From Ailurus styani (taxonomy: Eukaryota; Chordata; Mammalia; Carnivora; Ailuridae), in assembly GCA_002007465.1 (NCBI GenBank), contig LNAC01001234.1, positions 187,706-251,705 on the forward strand: a stretch of DNA of 64,000 nt, read 5' to 3'. The notes under the pieces are model-generated. The model searched no databases and was not told the origin of the DNA. It worked only from the letters and a program-made list of their open reading frames with translations. Within the stretch, counting starts at the first letter, position 1, and each line of letters begins with the position of its first letter. Below, in pieces: positions 45,839-57,199 of the stretch. The translations under genes were made by a program, and so were the position numbers.

Positions 45839-46733
45839 TAATCAACTGAATTAGAACTTAGTATCACCATTACTATATCACACAAGAAGAATATAAGGCA
45901 ACTTTGTTTGGCCAGGCATGACTATCTGCTTAATTAATTAATGAAAAAGGAAAAAGAGATCAACTTTTATTCTAGAACATAACATGATCCCATGGTTAGT
46001 CAGATACAAATTGGATTACACGTTAGAAGCAGTTTCTAAGATTTATTTGTAAAGTGATTTGACACATTGCTGAAATTTAAGTAGGTACCCAATTCAAATG
46101 AAGAGACAAAATGGCAGCCTTATTGCATTCTCCAGTGTACTGTTTTTAGGGGGAAAATACAGAGGAAAAAAGGACTCAAAAATAACACATTTTAGGAATA
46201 AGTGGAAACTCCTTACATGTGAATTACTACTGGGTTGTTTATGCAATCTATATTTTATGTGTCATTTTACTTACTTCTTTAAACAATTCATTGATAGCAA
46301 AGAGCACTAGATGAAAGAGTGAAGTAAGAGCTCCAGTCATTTCATTTTGTCACTTACTAACAATCTAGGAAGAAAAAAAACCATAAAGGTGGTAACCTGT
46401 GTTGTTTATACCTGTGAATATAATTTTTTCCATAATACTTACATTCTTTAATACCACAAATCAACATTTCTCAAATTTAGAAAAAAGTTTATCACATTCT
46501 ATTTATCTATCTACCCATCATTATCTATGTAAAATCTTTTTTTACATATTGGAAATTTTTTAAAATTAGCATTTTTGGTTATTTATGTTTGAGTCAAAAT
46601 ATATTATGGAATTTCAGATCAGCGTGTCATGAAGTTCTTAATATATATGTATCTATATTTTAGTTAAGTAATATTTACTTAAAGGCAAATTTCACACATA
46701 TACCATTTAACAATTAAAGGTTTTAATTTAGTT
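45839..46733. other. Unassigned sequence
   Basis: No feature recognised; AT-rich with a 70-codon plus frame at 46,098-46,310 lacking motifs. Confidence 0.4.
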
Positions 46734-46750
46734 TAAACTCCATTTTTTAG

Positions 46751-46955
46751 GGCGCCTGGGTGGCTCAGTGGGTTAAAGCCGCTGCCTTCGGCTCAGGTCA
46801 TGATCCCAGGGTCCTGGGATCGAGGCCCACATCGGGCTCTCTGCTCAACAGGGAGCCTGCTTCCTCCTCTCTCCTCTCTCTCTGCCTGCCTCTCTGCCTA
46901 CTTGTAATCTCTCTCTCTGTGTCAAATGAATAAATAAAAATCTTAAAAAAAAAAA
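46751..46955 (+). mobile_element. Can-SINE, plus strand, young
   Basis: Head starts at the gcgcctgggtggctcagtggg block. The tail reads 'tgcctgcctctctgcctacttgtaatc', then 'gtgtcaaatgaataaataaaaatc'. Flanked by the perfect 17-bp duplication taaactccattttttag at 46,734-46,750 and 46,956-46,972. The interrupted SINE at 61,059 has the same tail subtype. Confidence 0.97.
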
Positions 46956-46972
46956 TAAACTCCATTTTTTAG

Positions 46973-47329
46973 AGAAAGTACATAATTTGGCAATGAATAA
47001 ATTTTAAAAGGTATCATTTTTGGTTATGAACTGAATATGTAGATTAAAGTGTAATTGTGGTTGAAACTGTGAAAGTAAATGAAAACCATTTTTAAAACCT
47101 AATTGTTTGATACATATGAGCTTTGTACATAAATAATCAACTGGATTATATGCATATGTTTATAGATTTTTTATGATTGATGAGATATATCAGTAAAGAT
47201 GCTATTAGAAAGAAGTAACAGAAAATCAACTCTAATTGGTTTAAAAGTAGGAGGTTTATTTACTCATGATTGAAAGACAAGTGGCAAAATACAATTAAGC
47301 ATTAATTTACTGGTCCAGCTTCATTTTTC
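46973..47329. other. Unassigned AT-rich sequence
   Basis: No feature recognised. Confidence 0.4.
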
Positions 47330-48258
47330 ACAAATCTACTTTTGTGTGAGGTATTTGTATATGTATTTGCATACCATCAAATACAATCATTTTAAAGGTT
47401 CTGTTTGATAAGTTTTGGCAAATGTGTAAAACGACAACCCTCATCAAGGTAGAACATTTTCTTTACTCCTCAAAATTTTTTTCTGGTATTTTCAGTCAAA
47501 CTCTCTCTACCATTTCCAGCATTACAGGCTGCCCCTAATCTTATCTGTGACATTACAGACTGGCTGGCTTACCTTTTGTAGAATTTCATAAGCTATCAGA
47601 CATGGCTGGATTCTTTTGCTCAGCCTAATGTTTTTGATATTCATTTATGATGTTGTATGTATCAGTATTGTATAAAAATAAAACTTTTTAATTTCTGAGT
47701 ATCCTAGGATTACATCGTGAGATTATACCACAATTTGTAAACCTATTCACCTGTTGATGGACATTTGGATTATTGACAGTTTGGGGCTTTTATACAACCT
47801 GTTAGGAACAATTGAGCCGTTGTGTTGGCATATATTTTCAGTTTTCTTTGGTAAATACTAGAAGAGGAATTGCTGAATTTTGTGTTAAGTGTATGTTGAC
47901 TGAATTTTATGTTAAGTGTACTTTAACTACTTTCCAAAGTGCCTGCACCATTTTATAATCCCACCAACAATATATGAGACTTCAAGTGTTCTTTCTTAAA
48001 GCTGGCATTTGGTATTGTCAGTCTTTTCAATTCTGTTTTATTTTCTTCGTCTAGTGGTATCTCATTGTGGTTTAATCTGCATTTCTATGATGAGTAAAGA
48101 TACTGAGAATCTATTCCAGTGCTTTTTGACCATTTATATATCTTCTTTACTGAATGCTTGTTTAGGGCTTTTTACCCTTTCCATTAGTTTGTTTGCCTTA
48201 TCATTGAGTTTTAAGAGTTATTTATATATTTTGGATATAAGTTGTGTGAGAAAGTATT
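47330..48258 (-). mobile_element. Old L1 (L1ME-like) 3' UTR and ORF2 end, antisense
   Basis: 'ttatgatgttgtatgtatcagtattg', 'attcacctgttgatggacatttgg', 'actactttccaaagtgcctgcaccattt', 'tggtatctcattgtggtttaatctgcatttc' are antisense L1M landmarks. The 83-codon plus frame at 48,009-48,260 is a shadow. A sense copy of overlapping L1 sequence begins at 48,590. Confidence 0.82.
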
Positions 48259-48489
48259 AATCCAGCAGGGCTGGATTGTTCAAATCTTACATGTTCCCAT
48301 GAAGGGCCTATTTTCATTACTGGCCTTTGGCCAGCTCTTAAGTGAGTTCATGAAATGCTCTGACTGGTAAGGATATTTTGCACACTTAGGGTCTTGAGCC
48401 ATACTACACCAGTTTGTCTACATAGTTTACACAAATAATACGATTTATGTTGCACTCTTGCTTTTTGAGGGGGAATTAGAAGCAATTCT
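48259..48489. other. Unassigned, possible old LTR fragment
   Basis: 'ttaagtgagttcatgaaatgctctg' and 'cttgagccatactacaccag' feel repeat-like, but I cannot name a family. Confidence 0.3.
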
Positions 48490-48580
48490 TGTACTACATT
48501 ATGAATATACTAAATGCCACTGAACTGTACACTTCAAAATGGTTAATTTTATATTGTGTTTTACCTCAATAAAAAAATAG
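48490..48580 (+). mobile_element. Old L1 3' terminus, sense
   Basis: 'ccactgaactgtacacttcaaaatggttaa' followed by 'gtgttttacctcaataaaaaa' is an L1M 3' end. It stops just before another, longer sense L1 piece. Confidence 0.7.
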
Positions 48581-48589
48581 CGGTTGTTA

Positions 48590-49470
48590 AAATGGGCAAA
48601 AGATTTAAATAGACATTTCTCCAAAGAAGACATATAAATGATTATTAAGCATATAAAAAAATTCTCAATAGTTACAATAAAAAAGATAATGATTACTCTT
48701 GGCAAGGGTATAAAGAACTTGAAATTCTCATACATTGCTGATGGGAACATAAAATGGTACAATTGCTGTGGAAATCAGTTTGGCAGGCCCTCAAAAACTT
48801 AAAAATAGAGTTACCATATAGCACAGCAATTCTGCTCCTGAGTATATACCCAAGAGAAATGAAAACTAATGTCACTTTGTTCACAATGTTTATAATAGCA
48901 TAATTCATAATAGTCAAAATGGAAACAACTGAAATATCCGTTAATTGATGAATGAGTAAATATAATGTTATATATTCAATGGAATATTATTCTGCAATAA
49001 AAAGAAATAGTATTGATACATGTTATAACAGATGAATGTTTATTATTTTAAAAACTTCAGTATAATTAACAGTGTTATGTTCGTTTCATATATACAATAT
49101 AGTGATTCAACAATTCAACATAGATTAATCTTTATTTACAGCAGTGTTTTGAGTAGACAAAGGCAATCACAAAAGACCGTGGATTATGTATTTACATTTG
49201 TATGAAATGTACAGGATAGGAAAATTTATAGAGACGTGAAATAAAATAGTGGTTGCTCAGGGCCAGTGGAGGTGAGGGAGGGAAGTTGGAGAGGAATGGG
49301 TATTTATTGTTAATGGGGATGGGATTCCTTTTAGGGAAGACAAAATAGTTTAAAGTAGATTGAGATGACTATTGCATAACCCTGTGAATTTATTAAAAAT
49401 GTTGAATTGTACACTTTAAATAGGTGAATTGTATGGTATATGAGTTACATCTCAAAGCTGTTTAAAAATT
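48590..49470 (+). mobile_element. Old L1 ORF2 end plus 3' UTR, sense
   Basis: 'gggcaaaagatttaaatagacatttctcc', 'tggaaatcagtttggcaggccctc', 'atacccaagagaaatgaaaac', then 'ttgaattgtacactttaaataggtgaattgtatgg'. Interrupted at about 49,040-49,150. Minus frames at 48,499-48,917 are shadows. Confidence 0.83.
49040..49122 (-). mobile_element. Small carnivoran-type L1 3' fragment, antisense, inside L1
   Basis: 'acttcagtataattaacagtgttatg' then 'atatacaatatagtgattcaacaattc' matches antisense carnivoran L1 3' UTR and interrupts the sense L1 at 48,590-49,470. Confidence 0.6.
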
Positions 49471-49854
49471 AGTCACTGTGATGGCTGGTATCATTCAGTT
49501 GAGTTATAAACCGAGTGACTGAGCCATGAATATATTCAGCTTATCTATGTTCGTACACTCTCAGCACAGCTCACAAACTCTTTTCAAACAAAATCTAAAT
49601 ACTTATTACATATACTGAAAAAATAGAAATGGAAATACTGCATTATTTGAATACTATAAGTACCTCTTGAAATTTTTGTGAAGTATTCTGAAAATAGTGA
49701 ATAATAAAATAATGAAGAACTTGCTTACAGAGCCTAGAAAGTTTTCTTCTGAAAGATATTAAACACATTAAATAATTTTCAGTATAGTATAATTGATAAA
49801 ATATCTAGCAATACCAGTGGATGATACCTGAAAGAAGTAAACCATATTTGTAGC
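49471..49854. other. Unassigned sequence
   Basis: No feature recognised. Confidence 0.4.
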
Positions 49855-49998
49855 TGTTATTACTTCTCCAAGTCTTGCCTTCCTCATTTATAAAACATGT
49901 ACCATAATAATACTTCAAAAAAAGTGTGAAAATTAAATTAAGTAATGCATGTAAGTTCTCAAGTACTAGATGTTATGATATCCACTATTGTTGGTTTT
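49855..49998 (+). mobile_element. MIR SINE fragment
   Basis: 'cttgccttcctcatttataaaacatgtacc' and 'aaattaaattaagtaatgcatgtaag' follow MIR order. Confidence 0.6.
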
Positions 49999-50934
49999 TT
50001 GTTATTTTTATATTTTCTATATTTTATATATAAGTATTTAGTTGTTATTTTGATGATCGTATCTAGCATTGACAATCCCTGATCCTACAGGACTCATTAC
50101 TAGTCCCTACTTCCAGGGACAGATTCTAAATGATCAGATACTTTCTCTTCTACATTCAAGGTGGTAGATTGGTCAAGAGATATGGGAGGTTTGGAAGGAA
50201 ATAACAAATTATTCTCTATAATGTTCCTATGGTCATTGTGATCACATGCTGTGAGAGTTGCATTTTACCACTGGAATCTTGGAGCTCCACTTTATTTTCA
50301 ATACCTTGAGTCCTCCATTTATGTACAAAATAACTGGGTATCTTGCCCCATCCTATGATGAGCACATAAGTCCCCCAAAGTTCTGAGGTTACTCAGAAGA
50401 CTTTACAGATTAAACAGTGAGCTGGTAATGGGAAATTGGAAGCTATTTGGTTTTTCCATAACACTTTTTATAATTGTATGCATTGACCAAAACCTGAGCA
50501 ACTTAATTTTACCTCACTACTGCAAAGTAAATTTCTCTCCAAATAGAGATTTCCTTAGTGTATGACATTCTTTCCCACAAGTTACTTCTCAATTACTCTT
50601 CAGGAGTAAATTGTTCATAGAATAAAAATGTACAAAGAACCTACTCAACTTGATAAACTGTTTTCTGTTTTTAAATGAAACTACATAAGAGATTGGATTT
50701 TCCTCCTGGTTAACTTCCAGTTACCTGGGAATGAGATAAAATGAAAAATGAAGGAAAAAGAGGCTGGAAATATTTTAGAGAGGGACTGTGAGATGCTCAA
50801 GCAATTCCTTTCTACTAGACTGGAAAGAAAAGAATATGCTCCCTGGATGAGAATATATACTGACGAAATAGGAAATGGAGCTATTCCACATTTGTGCCAC
50901 TGTCCATTCTGGTGTAAAAGATTGTCTTTTTAAA
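49999..50934. other. Unassigned sequence
   Basis: No repeat recognised. A 61-codon plus frame at 50,748-50,933 has no motif. Confidence 0.4.
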
Positions 50935-51112
50935 GAAAAACTTTTTAGGTTTCTATTTAAATTCTAGTTAACATAATAAATAGGTGATAGGGATTAAGGC
51001 ATACGCTTGTCGTGATGAGCATTGGGTGTCGTGTGGAAATGTTGAATCACTATATTGTATGCCTGAAACTATATTGTATATTAACTGGAATTTAAATAAA
51101 AACTTAAAAAAT
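50935..51112. mobile_element. Foldback of carnivoran L1 3' ends
   Basis: 50,981-51,110 reads as a sense carnivoran L1 3' end ('gatgagcattgggtgtcgtg', 'ttgaatcactatattgtatgcctg', 'taactggaatttaaataaaaac'). 50,941-50,978 is the near reverse complement of 51,073-51,110, so the same 3' end flanks the unit in both orientations. The 104-codon plus frame beginning at 50,984 is incidental. Confidence 0.7.
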
Positions 51113-52769
51113 ATTAAGAGAGATAAAAGAAACAAAAAGGTCATTGCCTTCTGTGCATTTACTTGTCATTATCTCAGAAAACTGAATATGAAGTGGGTGG
51201 CTTTACTGACCTTTATGCTTAGGAAGAACACAAGAAAATTATTACTTCTTTTTGCTGGGTTGTTTTCTTTGGTGCTTTTCTTTTTGCCTGTATCCTGAGT
51301 ACCAACTTTGACTCTTGCCCCACTCAGCCTTACTTTCTGATAGTATCCTTCCTTCTTTCTTTTGCATTCTTTCTTTTAACGTTTTTTTCTCTTTAGGGTT
51401 CCCATTAATATTAGTTCTGGCTCCTTAAAATACCCACAATTTTATTTTTTCCATATCACAAGTCTTTGAGAGTCTTGTTTTTACTTTCCTTTGTACATGT
51501 CTAGCCAGTTAATAAGGAGAAAATGTTGTCAGACAAAGGGAGATGGAAGATTCTAGAACAAGGGATATTAGAGATAAAAGGGACTTAGAAATCAGCTGCT
51601 TTAGACTTTTTGCTTTATAGATCAGTAAACTCAGGTCTAAAGGATAAAGTATGTTTTCCAAGATCACACATTACCTAAGTGACGTTAAATCTTTTTTCCA
51701 AGTCATCACTTCTGTCCATGTTAGGCTATCTTTCCTTTTTTTGATTGTTGATAGAGGACATTGATGGAGTTGTTGAAGTAAAAGATAGCAGCAGTGGGTT
51801 CAGGCCTTTTTTTCACTGACCCACTTTGTGGACATTTACCTTGCTATTGGGCTAACAATGCTGCTATACACCAGGCAGATTATCAGAGAATGTGTTGGCC
51901 CTGGTGGGAAATGTGGCTACTCTCATCTCTTCATACCAGAGTAGAAACAAAGAACACTTTTAAGTTTGCTATTGCAGATAATATGATGCTTCAGTTTTGG
52001 CTTTCCTGGAATTGCCACCTACCTATGACACAGCGACATCACTCAGTGTGGCCCCAGATATCTGTGTCAGGGGCTCCCCTTGGTATGACTCTTCAGTAGA
52101 CTTACTGAGTCCTGAATTTCAGTTAGTTTAACAAAATATATTCTTATCTCAAGACAGATCAGTGGCACATTATTTTAGAAAAGCACACATTTTTAATAAC
52201 ATAGATTCATGCTATAATAAATTAGATAAATTAACAGAGTTTGTTAATTTATTACTAAATCCATAGGGGAAAAAAAGATGCTGCTTTAGGCTGATTCATC
52301 TTTCAAAAGTACGGCTACTTCTCTTTTGAAGCTCTATTTTGGTTGTCATCTCTACTTAAGAACATATGTCTATTGCATTTTATTTAAGGAAAGACTTCTA
52401 CTGGCTACTAATTAATTGATAATTTATTATGTTGAACATAACAATTAAAGTTCCTGACAAATCCAGTCAGAAATTGAAGTGTATCTAACAAATTCATATG
52501 CAGAAGAAGCACCAAAACAGAGAAATTAATGTTATATTATGTTCATCAGTATTACTTTTAGCTTTGTATTATCAACGAGAATAGGGACAGTGAGACTTCT
52601 GTGTTATTAATGCTGTCTAATACCTGGAATGAGCAAGACAGGAAATAAAAGGATTTTCATAAGTTGTTTAGTTGTTTTCTCAGAAGATTTTCCTATTGAA
52701 GTTTTTTGAAAATGGATTACTATAACATATGGGCACTGGGTAATACAAATTTTAAAGACATTAGTTAAT
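51113..52769. other. Mostly unassigned; MIR3-like fragment at 51,555-51,700
   Basis: 'gggacttagaaatcagctgc', 'agatcagtaaactcagg' and 'ccaagatcacacattacc' suggest antisense MIR3. A 101-codon plus frame (51,794-52,099) has no recognisable domain. Its start and stop do not coincide with any repeat. Confidence 0.4.
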
Positions 52770-53215
52770 GTGCGTATCAGTCAAGGTTCAAGTAGGAAAA
52801 CAGGCATCACTCCAGGTCTTTAAAAGGGTTGAGATTTAAAGGAGGGAACAATTAGTAGAGCCTGGTTATCTACTATTTTTAAAAGTGAGATAAACTGAGA
52901 CACCAGAAAGCATAAGGTGACTCTATGTAGAGGTTAACAATAGCAGGATAGCACCACCACCCCAGAGCTGTAGACACAAGATGAAGAGATGATTTTGCTA
53001 GAGACCAGAAGCTAGATCTTCCTATGGGAATTAAAATCACAGGGGCAAGTGGAAGGCTGCTTGATAGAAGTTGGAGCCAGCAGGGTATGTGACCCCTTCT
53101 AGAGATGTCACCAGAAGTAGAGAAGAATAGAAATACTCTGGATTTTATTCTGGTTCTGGACTCCAGTCTTTTGGTAAGCCTCTCAGTGGCCATGCCCACT
53201 TGGAAGTCAGAGTCA
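52770..53215. mobile_element. Old LTR-like interspersed repeat, unnamed
   Basis: 'cgtatcagtcaaggttcaagtag' start and the purine-rich body ('agccagcagggtatgtgac', 'gtcttttggtaagcctctc') resemble dispersed mammalian LTR-type repeats, but I cannot identify the family. The 106-codon minus frame at 52,879-53,199 is within it. Confidence 0.35.
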
Positions 53216-54014
53216 ATGGAAAGACAAATAAGTGTAGTAATCTGATACTGAGAGCATCAGGAGTAGCAGGTGAAGAAAACTTGTACACAATGAATAGTCA
53301 CTAATACATAAAATAAGAACACTTTGAGATATTTGGAAAGACAATATTTATCTTTTAAACAAAGAAAGGATGACTGGGAATTTCTACTCAACCAATTTGG
53401 CAAGAGCCAACACTAATTACAACAAGGAACATTTGTCACTTGTTTTGTTTTTTAATACAAGAAAGTATAATAAAACACCCCCAGCTTTAATTTTGTGTTA
53501 AAAGATTCTTACCCAGATGATTAAGCTTTGCTTTCATTATAACTCTAATGAATACCGAATATTTGTACAGATAATAACTATGATCCTGTATTCATGTTAA
53601 TGTTAGAGAGATTGGCTTTAATCGTTACCATGGTATAACCTATGCATGGTATGCCTGCCAAGTGATAGTATTGGCAGCAATTTAATTATAAGTCAACGAA
53701 ACTCCCCTTATTTTAGCCATAATTATTGTGGCTGTTTCCTTTATTTATTTAGACAATGATCTAGCCCCAGAGTCTTGGAGACAATAACTTCATTTTCAGT
53801 CAATCAGCAATAGTTTCCCTAGTTGGCTGTATGATTACAAATATGTTAAGTATTTTAGGAGAAGTCAGAGAAACAATAGCCCTGGTTTCTTCTTAAGTAC
53901 AGCTATAGCAACAAAAAAGCCCCACTGTGTTCAAGTGCTAACTGGTACTGCCCAAAAGAAAGCACAGACTGAATGTAGTACAATAGGCTTAAGAATAGTC
54001 TTCATAGATATTCT
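53216..54014. other. Unassigned sequence
   Basis: No feature recognised. Confidence 0.4.
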
Positions 54015-54195
54015 TGGCTCTGCTGCTTTTTTGTGCAATATTTTGCATATTGTTTTTGACCATCAGTTTACCCTATAAGGATGGGGATAATATTACATCT
54101 CTCGTACTTGCTAGGAGAAGTAACCAAACGTGAAATGACACACGGTGCAGCATATAAAATGCTTAATAAGTGCTAATTGTTAGTAGTCGTAATAC
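54015..54195 (+). mobile_element. MIR SINE
   Basis: 'gaccatcagtttaccctataaggatggggataatatta', then 'ataaaatgcttaataagtgctaattg'. MIR core and 3' end in sense. Confidence 0.72.
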
Positions 54196-54514
54196 TAATA
54201 ACAGAAGGAATAGATGGGTGTTAACAACTCAACAGGTGTTAGAAGTTGAGTTTTGAGGAATCAGAAGAATTTAGATAGGTCAAGGAGGATAGTATTCCAG
54301 AATGTACAAATAACTTTTGGGAAAAGCTTCTGTAGAGGGAAAATCGCATTTGGGGAGGCTATATAGAGCTAGTGGCTTGAAAGAAAGCTAAGCAGAGGAG
54401 GAATATTGGCTCATAAAGATGTCAAAAGTAAGGCAACGACAGAGTTCAATCTCTCTTCTAAACCCAGATGCAAATAAGGAAGGTCTACTTTTTAAGTTAG
54501 GGTTTGTCGTTTTT
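54196..54514. other. Unassigned sequence
   Basis: No feature recognised. Confidence 0.4.
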
Positions 54515-54870
54515 TGTTTTTTTTTTTTAACTGAGGTATAGTTAATAAGGCATAAAATGCACATATCTTAATTGGTCAATTTTAATCATCTATACTCCTG
54601 TGTAAACACCAAAGAAAACAAGATATAGGCCATTTCTGGCACACCAGAAATTTCTCTCCTGCACCTTTTCAATCAGCCCCATAACTTTGTAATATCTGTC
54701 ACCACTAATTTATCTGTTTTTTTAATTCATTTAAATGGAATTATTGGAAAATATTCTTCCATACCTGTCTTTTTAAATTAACATGATGTTTTTGAAATCC
54801 ATCCATTTGCTAGATGCTATATCATACTTGTCTGCATTTTATTGTCCACAATATGTCTTTATCATTTTAA
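54515..54870 (-). mobile_element. Old L1 (L1ME-like) 3' UTR, antisense
   Basis: Starts with poly-T, then 'aactgaggtatagttaataagg', 'gtgtaaacaccaaagaaaacaagatatagg' and 'atttaaatggaattattgg'. This is the antisense 3' terminus of an L1ME-type element. The ORF2 piece that follows may belong to the same insertion with an internal deletion. Confidence 0.7.
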
Positions 54871-55932
54871 TCTTTTTATTTCTGATAGTAATTTAAATTT
54901 TCTTTTATTTTTTCTTAATCAATCTACATAGTCTTTTCAGAAAACCAAATTTTCACCTTCTTGATCGTCCCTATTTTTTGTTCATTTTCTATTTCAAGTT
55001 TCCAGTCATTTTTAATTTTTTTCTTTTACTTTGCATGTAATTTATTCTTTTTCTAGCATCTTCAAGTGAAATATTAGCTTTTAGACCTTTATTCTTATTA
55101 CTTTAACTGATATGTGTTACTTAAATACATATTTGTTATATTTCCTATGTATTAAAATTTGTGAAATTTCTATATATTGTAAATATATTTCTAGATATAT
55201 TTATTGAGTTCTGATTTAAAGCTGTTGCAGTTTAAGAATACATCCTGTGAGGTTATAGTTACTTAATATTTGCTGCAGTTTGTTTAAGGACCACTGTATG
55301 GTCTTAGTGAAAGTTCCAGATGCACTTGGATGTATAGTTTGTAGTTGGGAGTAGTATTCTGTAATTGTCAAATTTGTGTCAGATTGCTTTATAGTTTTTT
55401 GGCAATCTTCTATATTTTAACTGACTTTTTAATCTACTTATTCTAATAGAAAGGGTTGCTGAAATTCTGAACTTTGATTATGCATTATCTATTTCTTCCC
55501 TTACTTTTGTCAAATGTGATTGATGTATTTTGGAGCTCTGCTATAATTCGGTGCAGATACGTTTAGGATTTTATGTCTTCTTGATAAATTATTTATTTAT
55601 CAAACGCACATTTTTGTTTCTAGTAATTTTCTTGTTTTGAGGTCAGCTTTGTCTGAAGTTATGAACTTTCTTATGCCTAATGTTTGCATGAGAGTATTTT
55701 TCATACTTTTGGTTTCAACCTGTCTGTGCCCTGATAAAGTAAATTTCTTGTAAACAGCGTATGGTGGGGTTTTGTTTTTCTATTTAGTGTAGTAATGTCT
55801 GCCATTTAATTGGAATGGTGATTCCACTTACATTTAATACTATTAGTATGTTTGGGATAAGTATCCTGTTTGTCTCATTTGTGCTTTATTTCTCTGTTTC
55901 TCTTGTCTTCTTTTGGCAAATAACATTTTTTT

Positions 55933-56123
55933 TAAAAGATTTTATTTATTTATTTCACAGAGGGAGAGAGATCACAAGGAGGCAGAGAGGCAGGCAGAGA
56001 GAGAGAGGGGGAAGCAGGCTCCCCGCTGAGCAGAGAGCCCAATGCGGGCCTCGATCCCAGGACCCTGAGATCATGACCTGAGCCGAAAGCAGAGGCTTTA
56101 ATCCACTGAGCCACCCAGGCGCC
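55933..56123 (-). mobile_element. Can-SINE, minus strand, young, inside L1
   Basis: 'taaaagattttatttatttatttcacag', 'cacaaggaggcagagagg' and a head ending 'gagccacccaggcgcc'. Duplication caaataacattttttt at 55,917-55,933 and 56,124-56,139. Confidence 0.96.
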
Positions 56124-56429
56124 CAAATAACATTTTTTTACTTTATCTGTTGTATTGACATTTTTAGCTTTGTGTGTTTTGTTTTTAGTGGTTGCTCTAG
56201 GAATTATGAAAAGAATCACTCAGTGTAACAACTTACCTTTAAATAACAATAGTATATCACATCAGAATATGAATAAGACCCTTATGAAAATTATAATAGT
56301 ATGATTACACTTATTTTCCCCATTTTTTCTTTTGTTGATTATTATAATTTACTTCTACATATACTCATTTCCAAAAATCTTTGTCACTATTTTTGAATAA
56401 ACATTGAATCTTTTAAAAATGTATAAATA

Positions 56430-56552
56430 GGGACACCTGGGTGGCTCAGTTGGTTAAGCGTCCAACTCTTGATAGCAGCTCAGGTCTTAATCTCAGGGTA
56501 GTGAGTTCAAACCCCACATTGGGCTCCATGCTGAGTGTGGAACCTACTTAAG
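56430..56552 (+). mobile_element. Can-SINE, plus strand, short old subtype, inside L1
   Basis: Begins gggacacctgggtggctcag and ends 'gtggaacctacttaag' without the long CT-rich tail. Perfect 14-bp duplication aaaatgtataaata at 56,416-56,429 and 56,553-56,566. Confidence 0.95.
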
Positions 56553-56984
56553 AAAATGTATAAATATAAAATAAATGTAAGAAAAGTAATTTAAAAAGTG
56601 TTTTATGTTTACTTAGCTATTCTTTTGGATACTTTTCATTCCTTCCTGAAGATCTTGCATTTCCTCTGGTATTCTTTTCAGCCTAAATCACTTATTTAAT
56701 TTTTTCTATTTTTTTTTTATGTTGAATATGGATTTGCTGGAGACAAATTCTCTTAGTTCTTGGATAACTTGATAGCATCTTTATACTGTTTTCATAATTA
56801 AAGCATATTTTAATAGAAGATAGAATTCTAGATTTGGCAATTTTATCTTTTTTTCTTTTTTCTTTTAGTACTTTAAAGACATCATTCCATTGTCATCTGA
56901 CCTTTATCATTTCTGGTAAAATGGTAGCCATCATTTATATTCTTTTCTTCTTTTATAATTGCAACTTTTATTCTCTGACTACTT

Positions 56985-57199
56985 CCTTTTTTTCTTTTTT
57001 TCTCTTTTTCTTTTTTCTTTTCTTTTTTTTTTTTGACACAGAGAGATCACAAGTAGGCAGAGAGGCAGGCAGAGAGAGAGGAGGAAGCAGGCTCCCTGCT
57101 GAGCTGAGAGCCCAATGCGGGGGCTCCATCCCAGGACCCTGAGATCATGACCCAAGCCAAAGGCAGAGGCTTTAACCCACTGAGCCACCCAGGCTCCCC
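56985..57199 (-). mobile_element. Can-SINE, minus strand, with remodelled tail, inside L1
   Basis: Head ends 'gagccacccaggctcccc' and the body has 'gatcacaagtaggcagagagg'. The usual 'aagattttatttatttattt' tail is missing and replaced by a roughly 50-base T/C tract of (CTTTT)-like units (56,985-57,034). Duplication ttctctgrctactt at 56,971-56,984 and 57,200-57,213 has one mismatch. Confidence 0.94.

Noticed and set aside
48009..48260. 83-codon plus-strand membrane-like frame
   Set aside because: It is the antisense strand of an L1; A-rich ORF2 read backwards gives Phe/Leu/Ser-rich peptides.
55815..57188. Plus- and minus-strand frames of 69-102 codons
   Set aside because: Each combines L1 remnant and Can-SINE sequence, giving GREI.RRQRG.. 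or its complement, a signature of translated Can-SINE.
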